Part shown: piece by piece, positions 1-5,415 of the stretch
Position numbering within the stretch: position 1 is the first letter of the stretch
Layout of the letters: every line of letters begins with the position of its first letter
NCBI GenBank assembly: GCA_001771055.1
Contig: MESS01000073.1
Location: forward strand, 11,564 to 17,236
Source of the DNA: Caldithrix sp. RBG_13_44_9
Lineage (GTDB): Bacteria; Calditrichota; Calditrichia; RBG-13-44-9
DNA length: 5,673 nt
Direction of reading: 5' to 3'
Notes under the pieces: generated by a model
Databases searched by the model: none
What the model saw: the letters and a program-made list of their open reading frames with translations, nothing else
Told to the model about the DNA's origin: nothing
Translations under genes and position numbers: made by a program

Positions 1-1199
1 AGCAGGATTCACCAGGGAGTATACCGGAATGCTCCTTTGCCCAAAGCTTTCAGAGTAATCCAACCAGTTATCAATTTACTGACATTAAAGTATTGATGGA
101 TGCCGGTGAAATATTCCCTTATGTCCACCGTCTCATTTCCCGGGCCAGGAAAAGCATTCATCTGGAGATGTATTTGATTGAAGGGGGTATCGGAAAGGAT
201 CTTTTGGATCTCATGGAGCAGAAAGCTCAGGATGGTGTGGAGGTAAAAATTATTTATCAACCGCCAGCCAGTTTTAGGTTTTATCAGAAAGTCATGACTC
301 TGCTCCATGGCGTTGGACTGAAGAATCACCTTCACAATTATGATATTCCTTTTCATAATCCTGGGGACAATGGTCAGATGGAAATGGCAGCTTTTCCACT
401 CCATCTTTTTCCCGGGAAACTCGTGCTGAAAATGGCCCACAATAAAATGCTCATTGTAGATGGTGAGGAAGCCATGGTCGGGGGAATGAACTTTGCCAGC
501 ATCACTGAAAAGAATCACGATGTGATGGTTGCTGTCCGTGGTCCAATCGTGGTGGAGATGGAAAAATATTTTAACCTGGACTGGTACCTGGCCACCGGTA
601 AAAATGGATTAGCATCTCTTTCCCAAAATCAGACCAGTGGCAGTGTGATATCAGAGGAAGGAATTCAATTCTTAGTAACATCGCCTTACCTGACAAATAC
701 TAAAACTTTTCTGCTGCAACAGATCCAGAGTGTCCGGAAAAGAATTTTGCTGGAAATGTACCTTCTCAGTGACAAGGATCTATTGGATGCTCTGATCAGT
801 ACCCAGACAAGAGGAATTGAGCTTCGGGTGATCCTGGATGCCAACCGGCATCCACTGGAACTGGATCTGCATGGATTCCCCAATAAGCGGGCTCTGGGTT
901 TATTAATGAAAAACAGGGTTGCCGTAAAAATTTACCGCTGCCCCAGAGGAGCGGAAATGCATTTGAAGATGGCCTTGTTTGACGATCAGAAAATTTTCAT
1001 CGGCTCCTGCAATTGGACCTACGGAAGTTTCACTTTTAATTCCGAGAGCAGCTTTTTTATTAACAGCCGGGAAGTATTTCCACAATTCCTGAGAATTTTC
1101 GAACAGGACTGGAGCGAGCACACTGATTATCCCCAGCAATTGACACCAATGGAAAGAATGCTTTGCCGGATGGTCGGATTACTGCAGTGCTACTATTAA
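1..1199 (+). CDS. Phospholipase D superfamily protein, cardiolipin synthase-like (5' end outside window)
   Basis: The reading frame is open from the first complete codon (base 3) to the TAA at 1197-1199, so the gene starts left of the window. The TTG/ATG at 93-98 is unlikely to be the true start: the in-frame codons before it give a plausible lead-in (YQFTDIKVLMDAGEIF) to the usual PLD opening strand, and no good ribosome site precedes it. Both catalytic HxKxxxxD motifs are intact: HNKMLIVD at 438-461, followed by GGMNF, and HLKMALFD at 960-983, followed by IGSCNWT and a downstream NSES. Two HKD motifs in one chain form one active site that works through a phospho-histidine intermediate. Members transfer phosphatidyl groups (cardiolipin synthase) or hydrolyse phosphodiesters. 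The repeated halves begin with SIHLEMYLIEG and RILLEMYLLSD. No membrane helix lies in the visible part; full-length cardiolipin synthases often carry theirs at the N-terminus, which is missing here. The superfamily is certain, but the substrate is not: the second half also resembles PLD nucleases and other hydrolases. Confidence 0.9.
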   Translation, partial: QDSPGSIPECSFAQSFQSNPTSYQFTDIKVLMDAGEIFPYVHRLISRARKSIHLEMYLIEGGIGKDLLDLMEQKAQDGVEVKIIYQPPASFRFYQKVMTLLHGVGLKNHLHNYDIPFHNPGDNGQMEMAAFPLHLFPGKLVLKMAHNKMLIVDGEEAMVGGMNFASITEKNHDVMVAVRGPIVVEMEKYFNLDWYLATGKNGLASLSQNQTSGSVISEEGIQFLVTSPYLTNTKTFLLQQIQSVRKRILLEMYLLSDKDLLDALISTQTRGIELRVILDANRHPLELDLHGFPNKRALGLLMKNRVAVKIYRCPRGAEMHLKMALFDDQKIFIGSCNWTYGSFTFNSESSFFINSREVFPQFLRIFEQDWSEHTDYPQQLTPMERMLCRMVGLLQCYY

Positions 1200-1382
1200 A
1201 TCAACTTGCTAGAAGTATCTCTTTGTCTGCACCCCAATAAATATTCCTACAGAAAAATTTGGTATTCTCCGCGCTGAAAATAACACCGGCATCCTAAATA
1301 GCCTCAGAAGTATTAACTACTTATTTTAAATACACCTGTCTTTTAAAGTATACTATTTAGCAAATAACAACCATCAAAATAT

Positions 1383-1411
1383 TTCACTTATTATATTGAT
1401 TTTTATATACT
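1383..1411 (+). promoter_or_regulatory. Possible sigma70-type promoter for the lipoprotein gene
   Basis: TTCACT (1383-1388), a 17-base spacer and TATACT (1406-1411) match the bacterial housekeeping consensus at 9 of 12 positions. Transcription would begin near 1418, leaving a leader of about 180 bases before the ATG at 1598. The region is very AT-rich, so chance matches are common; a second TATACT lies at 1349-1354 with a poorer -35. Confidence 0.3.
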
Positions 1412-1506
1412 TATCAATTATGGCATCCTAATTGAAAGAACAGAATAAGAATAATGAATCAGATCTAATTTACCTGGATAATTCAGGACTTGATGCCCTA
1501 AGCTCG

Positions 1507-1554
1507 TTGGACAGAATTTACAGAAAGGAGCAGATTTAACTTCATTCTGTCTGA
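1507..1554 (+). promoter_or_regulatory. Leader hairpin upstream of the lipoprotein gene
   Basis: GACAGAAT (1510-1517) is the exact reverse complement of ATTCTGTC (1544-1551). The stem can extend outward through two G-U pairs and a T-A pair to 1507 and 1554, giving 11 bp around a 26-base loop. The loop contains an isolated Shine-Dalgarno-like AAGGAG at 1525-1530 that has no start codon at the right distance. ATTTTT follows the 3' arm at 1555-1560, so this could be a weak attenuator or simply a leader structure. The real ribosome site for the gene is AAGGAGG at 1583-1589. Confidence 0.3.
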
Positions 1555-1597
1555 AATTTTTAGAAAAGTAATACCTAACAATAAGGAGGAACGAGTC

Positions 1598-2788
1598 ATG
1601 CAAAAAGTATTGGCAGTAATTTTTTTCATAGCAGTTATGCTTTTTCTTCTGGGCGGATGCGAAAAAATAACTGATCCGGCAACGGTAACTGATAATCCCA
1701 TACTAGAGAAAAAGGGGGATAAAGGAACCGGCACTATTCCGGATCCACTGTTCACTGTAGAGAATGTGGAATTCTGGCCTCACACCGGGAGTGATTTTTC
1801 GGGCACACCTTCTGATCCGATGAATCTGTTTTTTTACGGAGAGGCTGATCCGCTGGCCATACGGGCTGCACTTTTATTCCTGGACGGAAACCGCACAGTT
1901 TACTGTTTTCCGGATGTCCCGCCCTTCAATTCTACCTGGAAAGATGCGATTGGTGGTGTGCAAACCAGCTATGCCAGTGCTTCCGGATGGATAGGCAGTG
2001 CAATTCAACTGGAAGAAGGTGATTACCAGGGCATGCGTTTCCATTTGAGACTGTTTGATGCCGGTGAGGTCACCCTGGGGGCAGCTCACCTGGATCTGTG
2101 GATTCCCAATACAACCGAACATCAGGTGATCAGCTGGGAAGTACCGGAACAACTGGTTATGGCAGACCTGCTTCGCAGCGGACTGGCAGAGTTGTCTGAC
2201 CCTGCAGTTATCAATCCTGAGCCCTCTTTCCGGGAAATCCCTTCCTATATTTGGGAAGTGATGCCGCCAGAACTGCAATACCTGGTCGGCGGAATTCCTG
2301 GTTCTACAGGCAATTTCCCTGTCCCCTGTGACGTAAATGCCCAGGTCTTTCATATGACGGGCGGCATTGCCGGATCACCGCAGATCGCTACCCAGGATTT
2401 TGTGATTGACTTTAATCAGATTATACCTAAACCGTTCTGCAACACACCCTACGATTACTTGTTAGTGCAGGGTCCAGTTCATATGCGGCAGAAGGTGGTA
2501 TTTACCCCATTGGGAAATTTCATCAGCCAGTTCCATGCTAATGGTCATTTGAATTTGACACCGGTAGATCCTATGACTGGAAATCCAATTGGAGATACTT
2601 ATCAGGCAGTTATTAACGAACACCACAAAGGAATAATCACCAATAATGTAACCCTGGTGTCCGGTTTCCAGATGCAGGTAATGATCCCCCCCAGTGGCCC
2701 ATTTAACGGTCAGTTACTGGTTCACTTGAATGTCGGACCAGGAAATTCCAGCGATTATAGTCTGGAATACAAATGCGATAATCCATAG
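1598..2788 (+). CDS. Predicted lipoprotein of unknown function (396 aa)
   Basis: The ATG at 1598 follows AAGGAGG (1583-1589) by 8 bases, so the start is well supported. The protein opens with Met-Gln-Lys, a hydrophobic stretch (residues 4-18) and a lipobox LGGC with Cys21, the expected lipidated residue. Glu22 at +2 is compatible with export to an outer membrane. Residues 22-50 are a Lys/Asp/Thr/Pro-rich linker. The rest looks like a soluble, beta-rich domain with recognisable blocks: DPMNLFFYG (73-81), a Pro-rich FPDVPPFNSTW (104-114), MRFHLRLFDAG (146-156), GAAHLDLWIP (161-170), IIPKPFC (275-281) and EHHKG (341-345). Besides Cys21 there are cysteines at 103, 244, 281 and 393, so disulfides are possible after export. 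I do not recognise an enzyme motif. The DPMNLFF...FHLRLF...HLD pattern faintly recalls the LssY C-terminal family, but I would not assign it on that. It appears to be a single-gene unit, with a long leader upstream and a strong hairpin downstream. Confidence 0.85.
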   Translation: MQKVLAVIFFIAVMLFLLGGCEKITDPATVTDNPILEKKGDKGTGTIPDPLFTVENVEFWPHTGSDFSGTPSDPMNLFFYGEADPLAIRAALLFLDGNRTVYCFPDVPPFNSTWKDAIGGVQTSYASASGWIGSAIQLEEGDYQGMRFHLRLFDAGEVTLGAAHLDLWIPNTTEHQVISWEVPEQLVMADLLRSGLAELSDPAVINPEPSFREIPSYIWEVMPPELQYLVGGIPGSTGNFPVPCDVNAQVFHMTGGIAGSPQIATQDFVIDFNQIIPKPFCNTPYDYLLVQGPVHMRQKVVFTPLGNFISQFHANGHLNLTPVDPMTGNPIGDTYQAVINEHHKGIITNNVTLVSGFQMQVMIPPSGPFNGQLLVHLNVGPGNSSDYSLEYKCDNP

Positions 2789-2796
2789 TCCAACTC

Positions 2797-2831
2797 AATC
2801 CTCCTGGAGATTTCAAATCTTCGGGAGGATT
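2797..2831 (+). terminator. Hairpin terminator after the lipoprotein gene
   Basis: Eight bases after the stop codon, AATCCTCC (2797-2804) pairs perfectly with GGAGGATT (2824-2831). Pairing continues inward through T-G, G-C and G-T pairs to AGATT/AATCT, giving a 16-bp stem (14 Watson-Crick, 2 wobble) with a three-base TCA loop. The tail TTAATTCATTTATC is T-rich but not a clean T-run. Position and stability favour a transcription end or a 3' protective hairpin. Confidence 0.65.
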
Positions 2832-2958
2832 TAATTCATTTATCAAAAAATAGTCTGCTTGACTCCATCGGAAATAAAGATATTTTAATTCTTTCATTTG
2901 ATCAATTTACCTAAAAATCGATCATTAATGTCTGACTGTGACATATAATCACTTTGAT

Positions 2959-2987
2959 ATGACAATTTTATTATCCAACCATAAAAT
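2959..2987 (+). promoter_or_regulatory. Promoter for the small lipoprotein/membrane operon
   Basis: ATGACA (2959-2964), a 17-base spacer and TAAAAT (2982-2987) match the housekeeping consensus at 10 of 12 positions, the best pair I found in the window. Transcription would start near 2994, about 75 bases before the ATG at 3069. A perfect TATAAT also occurs at 2944-2949 but has no matching -35. The inverted repeat AATTTTAT (2964-2971) / ATAAAATT (2981-2988) lies across the spacer and -10, so the site could also bind a regulator. Confidence 0.45.
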
Positions 2988-3068
2988 TTCAATTACCCGA
3001 TAGTAAAATTGGATATTGTCTCTGATTTTACTAAATTATGACACATTAATCTAAAAAAAGGAGGTCGT

Positions 3069-3368
3069 ATGAAAAAATTACTTCTCCTTCTTCTTATCCT
3101 GGTCATCTTAATTATGTTAGTCAGCGTTTCCTGCCGCAAGGTTCAACGCCCCACACCCCAGCCCGGGCAATTAAACAAAGCTCTGCTTGAAGATCTTACC
3201 GGAATACCACTGGAATATGGAACTCTTATTTCAGTGACGGCTCATGCTCAATATGAAGGATGGGCGCAACTCTGGTTTGTAGACAGCCTGCAGACCATCC
3301 GGATGGTACGGGTGCAGTTCCACACCAACCGGATTCACGAAAATGTACTGGTTATACCCAGGAATTAA
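3069..3368 (+). CDS. Small exported lipoprotein-like protein (99 aa), function unknown
   Basis: A strong ribosome site AAGGAGGT (3058-3065) precedes the ATG. The N-terminus is a textbook export signal: MKK, then a leucine/isoleucine-rich stretch (residues 4-18), then SVSC with Cys22. Ser at the -3 position is unusual for a strict lipobox but allowed by the broader pattern, so lipidation is likely rather than certain. Residues 23-35 form a basic, proline/glutamine-rich linker (RPTPQPGQ). The remaining ~65 residues look like a small alpha/beta domain: a helix-like LNKALLEDLTG followed by alternating strands (LISVTAHA, WAQLWFVDS, IRMVRVQFH, ENVLVIPRN). No family is recognised. The next gene starts 14 bases after its stop, with its own ribosome site, so the two are probably co-transcribed and may work together at the envelope. 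Confidence 0.85.
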   Translation: MKKLLLLLLILVILIMLVSVSCRKVQRPTPQPGQLNKALLEDLTGIPLEYGTLISVTAHAQYEGWAQLWFVDSLQTIRMVRVQFHTNRIHENVLVIPRN

Positions 3369-3370
3369 TA

Positions 3371-3376
3371 AGGGAG
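3371..3376 (+). promoter_or_regulatory. Ribosome binding site that fixes the start of the 72-aa membrane protein
   Basis: AGGGAG lies 6 bases before the ATG at 3383. The frame is open further upstream, to 3260, but that extension would lie inside the coding region of the preceding gene and encode a hydrophilic stretch before the membrane helix. Another ATG at 3378 is in a different frame. The site supports 3383. Confidence 0.7.
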
Positions 3377-3382
3377 TATGAT

Positions 3383-3601
3383 ATGAGTGAAAAACTTTAT
3401 CAGATCATTTATCGGATTCTTTTCCTGGTATCTTTCTTTTTCCTTTTCCTGGCGGTGTTAGAAAGATTACTAATAACTTTTAGTTACACTCTCAGTTTTA
3501 TCACCTTTGGACCAGGGAAACTCTTACAGTATGCGGGAATATATGCATTATTCACTGCGGTATTGTTATTGAGACAGATCCGGGATCGGTTGAAAAAATA
3601 A
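3383..3601 (+). CDS. Small membrane protein with two predicted helices (72 aa), function unknown
   Basis: Starting at the ATG at 3383, the protein has a short charged head (MSEKLYQ), a first membrane helix at about residues 8-27 rich in Phe and Leu, a connecting segment ERLLITFSYTLSFITFGPGKLL, a second helix at about 47-63, and a basic tail RQIRDRLKK. Positive charges at the C-terminus and a short N-terminus suggest both ends are cytoplasmic, with the loop outside (inference). The tyrosine/serine-rich loop and the FGPGK turn are the most distinctive parts. I recognise no named family. It follows the 99-residue lipoprotein-like gene by 14 bases and probably shares its promoter near 2959-2987. 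Partnership with that exported protein is plausible but not shown. Confidence 0.8.
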   Translation: MSEKLYQIIYRILFLVSFFFLFLAVLERLLITFSYTLSFITFGPGKLLQYAGIYALFTAVLLLRQIRDRLKK

Positions 3602-3636
3602 TCTGAATATTTTCCCGGTATTACCTGACGACTATA

Positions 3637-3656
3637 TCCGCCTTTTTTAAAGCGGA
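3637..3656 (+). terminator. Weak hairpin after the small membrane operon
   Basis: TCCG (3637-3640) with CGGA (3653-3656), and CTTT with AAAG inside them, can form an 8-bp stem with one bulged C and a TTT loop, 35 bases after the stop at 3601. The T-run lies in the loop rather than after the stem. It is a possible end point for the operon before the convergent tRNA, with low certainty. Confidence 0.25.
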
Positions 3657-3744
3657 AGTGGCAACTTGATTTTCTTTGAAACTTCAGAATTTTATTTGCG
3701 GGGAAAAAGAAGGGGGATTTCTGTTGCTGCTGATAAAAAATAAG

Positions 3745-3818
3745 CGCGCCAGAAGGGACTCGAACCCCTAACCCACAGCTCCGTAGGCTGTTGCTCTATC
3801 CATTTGAGCTACTGGCGC
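3745..3818 (-). tRNA. tRNA-Arg (anticodon ACG)
   Basis: Read on the minus strand, all arms of a 74-base tRNA are present. The 7-bp acceptor GCGCCAG/CTGGCGC is perfect; bases TA follow; the D stem is GCTC/GAGC with GG in its loop. The anticodon stem ACAGC/GCTGT encloses the loop CTACGGA, the variable region has five bases, and the T stem AGGGG/CCCTT (one G-U) encloses TTCGAGT. The anticodon ACG (plus-strand 3782-3784) is normally edited to ICG by TadA and reads CGU, CGC and CGA arginine codons. The discriminator is G (3745). The next bases are CTTA, so CCA is not encoded and must be added by the CCA-adding enzyme. A T-run (plus-strand A's at 3735-3740) follows the 3' end without a separate hairpin. 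The gene lies downstream of the nitroreductase in the same orientation and converges on the small membrane operon. Confidence 0.97.
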
Positions 3819-3870
3819 GAAAGAGTATTTTATAGTTTATATTCTATAGTTAATAATTTAAAACTTTAAA

Positions 3871-3898
3871 AATATACGGAAAATTGTTGGTAAATCAA
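3871..3898 (-). promoter_or_regulatory. Possible promoter for tRNA-Arg
   Basis: On the minus strand TTGATT (3898-3893), a 16-base spacer and TATATT (3876-3871) match the consensus at 9 of 12 positions, about 50 bases before the tRNA 5' end. A closer -10-like TATAAA (3834-3829) lies 10 bases from the mature 5' end but lacks a good -35. The stretch is so AT-rich that either could be chance. Confidence 0.25.
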
Positions 3899-3899
3899 C

Positions 3900-4493
3900 C
3901 TACTTTTTTGAATTATAGCTGTTAAAAAAAAGTATTTCTTCCAATTTTTTCTTAGGTCTTCTTTCTTTAATATGCTGTTGAGGGTAACCTAGCGCTAAAA
4001 TGGCAGCAGCTTTCCAGCGCCGAGGTACTCCCAAAAATTTCCTGGCCTTACGGGCATTGAACCAACCGATCCAGCAGCTGGCCAGACCCAGTTGTTCTGC
4101 CTGCAGCACCAGATGTTCGCCGGCAATTCCAACATCCAGTAAGAAATATTGCGTACCCTGAATTTCTTTTCCTACCCGATTGGCCAGCCAATCTAATTCA
4201 GCAAAAATAACTATAATCACCGGAGATTTTTCTGCCCAGCGGGTAAAGCGATATATTCCGGAAAAAACATCCTGACTGAAAGCCTGGATCTTTTCCGGAT
4301 CATCCAAAACCATAAATCGCCATGGCTGAACATTCTCAGCAGAAGGTGACAGCCTTGCAGCCTCGATACAGGTAATGATCTTCTCCCGTTCCACTGACTG
4401 CGGAAGGAACCGGCGGATGCTACGGCGATTTTTAACCAGTTTTAAAAATTCATTCTCTATGATCCCGGAAACATGATCTGGCTGGTTTGTCAT
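3900..4493 (-). CDS. Nitroreductase-family FMN oxidoreductase (197 aa)
   Basis: The ATG at 4493 has AAGGAG (4503-4498) four bases upstream, and the gene ends at TAG 3902-3900. The sequence shows the nitroreductase (PF00881) signatures in order. NRRSIRRF (residues 22-29) is the N-terminal arginine/serine motif that contacts the FMN phosphate. SPSAENVQPWRF (49-60) is the flavin-side N/QPW block. The helix GIAGEHLVLQAEQLGLASC (122-140) leads into WIGWF, and AAILALGYP (163-171) is the strand near the second FMN contact, followed by RRPKKKLEEILF. The size is typical of the short members. Such enzymes are usually cytoplasmic homodimers that use NAD(P)H to reduce nitro compounds, quinones or flavins, and the natural substrate cannot be read from the sequence. 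The gene diverges from the YugP-type gene, sharing a 194-base upstream region. The C-terminus (FFNSYNSKK) reaches almost to the tRNA's upstream region. The family is certain; the specific activity is not. Confidence 0.93.
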   Translation of the reverse strand: MTNQPDHVSGIIENEFLKLVKNRRSIRRFLPQSVEREKIITCIEAARLSPSAENVQPWRFMVLDDPEKIQAFSQDVFSGIYRFTRWAEKSPVIIVIFAELDWLANRVGKEIQGTQYFLLDVGIAGEHLVLQAEQLGLASCWIGWFNARKARKFLGVPRRWKAAAILALGYPQQHIKERRPKKKLEEILFFNSYNSKK

Positions 4494-4687
4494 ATAACTC
4501 CTTCCTCATTCATCAGTCTATTTCGTTCAGCTTTCTATTCACTCTCGAATAAAAATCAATTTACTACCGTAACTAACCGGGAGCCAACTCATCTAAAATT
4601 ACGATTTTAATTTCTTGGAACAAAAAATTTTGAATCTTGGTTCTATTCTCTTAAATTAATAAGCTAAATGATATAAGGAGAGTATTC
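4494..4687. promoter_or_regulatory. Divergent promoter region between nitroreductase and YugP-type genes
   Basis: Both flanking genes must be expressed from these 194 bases unless read-through occurs. No strong -35/-10 pair is visible in either direction. The best weak candidates are TTGAAT (4630-4635)-N16-TAAATT (4652-4657) towards the peptidase and TTGATT-N16-TAGAAA (4559-4532, minus) towards the nitroreductase. A dyad TAAAAT-tacg-ATTTTA (4594-4609) and an imperfect direct repeat TCTTGGAAC / TCTTGGTTC (starting at 4613 and 4635, 22 bases apart) sit between them and could be operator sites. Ribosome sites are at 4498-4503 (minus) and AAGGAG 4675-4680 (plus). Confidence 0.4.
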
Positions 4688-5365
4688 ATGTTTATGTGGG
4701 ACCCGACCATGATTTTGATCATCCCGGCTTTAATCCTGGCCATTTACGCCCAGTTCAGAGTAAAAGGTACTTACTCCAAATACAGCCAGATTTATAATAA
4801 CCGTCACATGACCGGTTATCAGGCAGCCGTTGAATTGCTGCGCATGAACGGCATCGGAGACGTGGAGGTGGAGGAAACTGAAGGCACCCTAAGCGATCAT
4901 TACAACCCGCGGGTAAAAAAAGTGCGACTTTCCCAGGCAAATTTCCGGGGAGCTTCCCTGTCCTCTTTAGCAGTGGCCGCTCATGAGGTGGGTCATGCCG
5001 TCCAGCATCACAAAGGATATGTTCCTCTGCAGTTACGGCATGCGATTTTACCGGTGACTAATTTTGGTTCCTGGCTGGCATTTCCTTTGTTCTTTATCGG
5101 TTTTTTAATGCGGACCCCTTTTCTCATGGATTTGGGAATTGTGCTCTTCGGTGGAGTGGTTGTTTTTCATTTGGTTACCCTGCCGGTGGAATTTAACGCC
5201 AGCAACCGGGCACTGCTGCAACTTGAATCCCATGGATTTCTTACTACCCAGGAAGTTGGAGGAGCAAAAAAAGTCCTAAATGCAGCGGCCTTAACCTATG
5301 TGGCGGCAACCGCCATGGCCCTAATGCAACTGGTGAGGTTGCTATTAATACGAAACAGGGATTGA
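4688..5365 (+). CDS. YugP-type neutral zinc metallopeptidase, membrane-bound (225 aa)
   Basis: AAGGAG (4675-4680) lies 7 bases before the ATG. The protein matches the Zn_peptidase_2 family (PF04298, B. subtilis YugP type) along its whole length. It has an N-terminal membrane helix (about residues 7-22) and a conserved SDHYNPRVKKVRLS block (69-82). The zinc motif AHEVGHAVQH contains HEVGH at 99-103 (His99 and His103 as ligands, Glu100 as catalytic base). Two hydrophobic segments follow (about 126-141 and 147-165), then PVEFNASNRAL (167-177), where Glu168 is the likely third ligand. A final hydrophobic segment (about 198-221) ends in RNRD. The active site probably faces the cytoplasm or the membrane interface, as in HtpX-like proteases (inference). 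The substrate is not known for the family. The sequence appears complete, with no missing catalytic residue. The stop TGA (5363-5365) overlaps a following ATG, which ties it to the next reading frames. Confidence 0.93.
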   Translation: MFMWDPTMILIIPALILAIYAQFRVKGTYSKYSQIYNNRHMTGYQAAVELLRMNGIGDVEVEETEGTLSDHYNPRVKKVRLSQANFRGASLSSLAVAAHEVGHAVQHHKGYVPLQLRHAILPVTNFGSWLAFPLFFIGFLMRTPFLMDLGIVLFGGVVVFHLVTLPVEFNASNRALLQLESHGFLTTQEVGGAKKVLNAAALTYVAATAMALMQLVRLLLIRNRD

Positions 5366-5415
5366 TGGAATCACAAAAATTTCTGACTACCATGACCCGG
5401 ACAATAACTAAATGA
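5365..5415 (+). CDS. Possible 16-codon linking mini-ORF between two genes
   Basis: ATG at 5365-5367 overlaps the peptidase stop (TGATG), runs 16 codons (MESQKFLTTMTRTITK) and stops at TGA 5413-5415, which overlaps the next gene's ATG at 5412 (ATGA). The two overlaps could pass terminating ribosomes from one gene to the next. There is no separate ribosome site, the peptide has no recognisable feature, and the arrangement may be coincidence. Confidence 0.3.
   Translation: MESQKFLTTMTRTITK

Larger units (their letters stand above)
1200..1597. other. Non-coding gap between PLD gene and lipoprotein gene
   Basis: About 400 AT-rich bases hold no convincing gene on either strand: only a few tiny ATG frames (for example at 1420, 1454 and 1493) that stop within a few codons. 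I found no clear hairpin-plus-T-run terminator after the PLD stop. What can be seen is a promoter-like pair near 1383-1411, a 7-bp inverted repeat TCAATTA/TAATTGA at 1414-1420 and 1429-1435, a possible long-range pair GGCATC (1422-1427) with GATGCC (1492-1497), and a longer hairpin at 1507-1554. The length and dyads suggest a structured 5' leader for the lipoprotein gene. No known riboswitch consensus was recognised. Confidence 0.5.

Noticed and set aside
9..518. Long minus-strand open frame opposite the PLD gene
   Set aside because: It lies opposite a clear two-HKD PLD coding region and its translation has no recognisable feature; it is a shadow of the real gene.
1418..1755. Two minus-strand frames over the gap and start of the lipoprotein gene
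   Set aside because: They overlap each other and the lipoprotein 5' end, have no ribosome sites, and their peptides show no family features.
1874..2353. Minus-strand open frame of 159 codons inside the lipoprotein gene
   Set aside because: It is antisense to a gene with a strong ribosome site and signal peptide, and its own start lacks a convincing ribosome site.
3260..3382. Upstream extension of the two-helix membrane protein to an ATG at 3260
   Set aside because: The extension lies inside the preceding gene in another frame; AGGGAG at 3371-3376 supports the start at 3383.
3637..3656. A clear intrinsic terminator between the membrane operon and the tRNA
   Set aside because: The stem has a bulge and the T-run is in the loop, so it is kept only as a low-confidence hairpin.
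3745..3818. tRNA as an integration site for a mobile element
   Set aside because: No integrase, no duplicated tRNA 3' end and no phage or plasmid genes are visible on either side.
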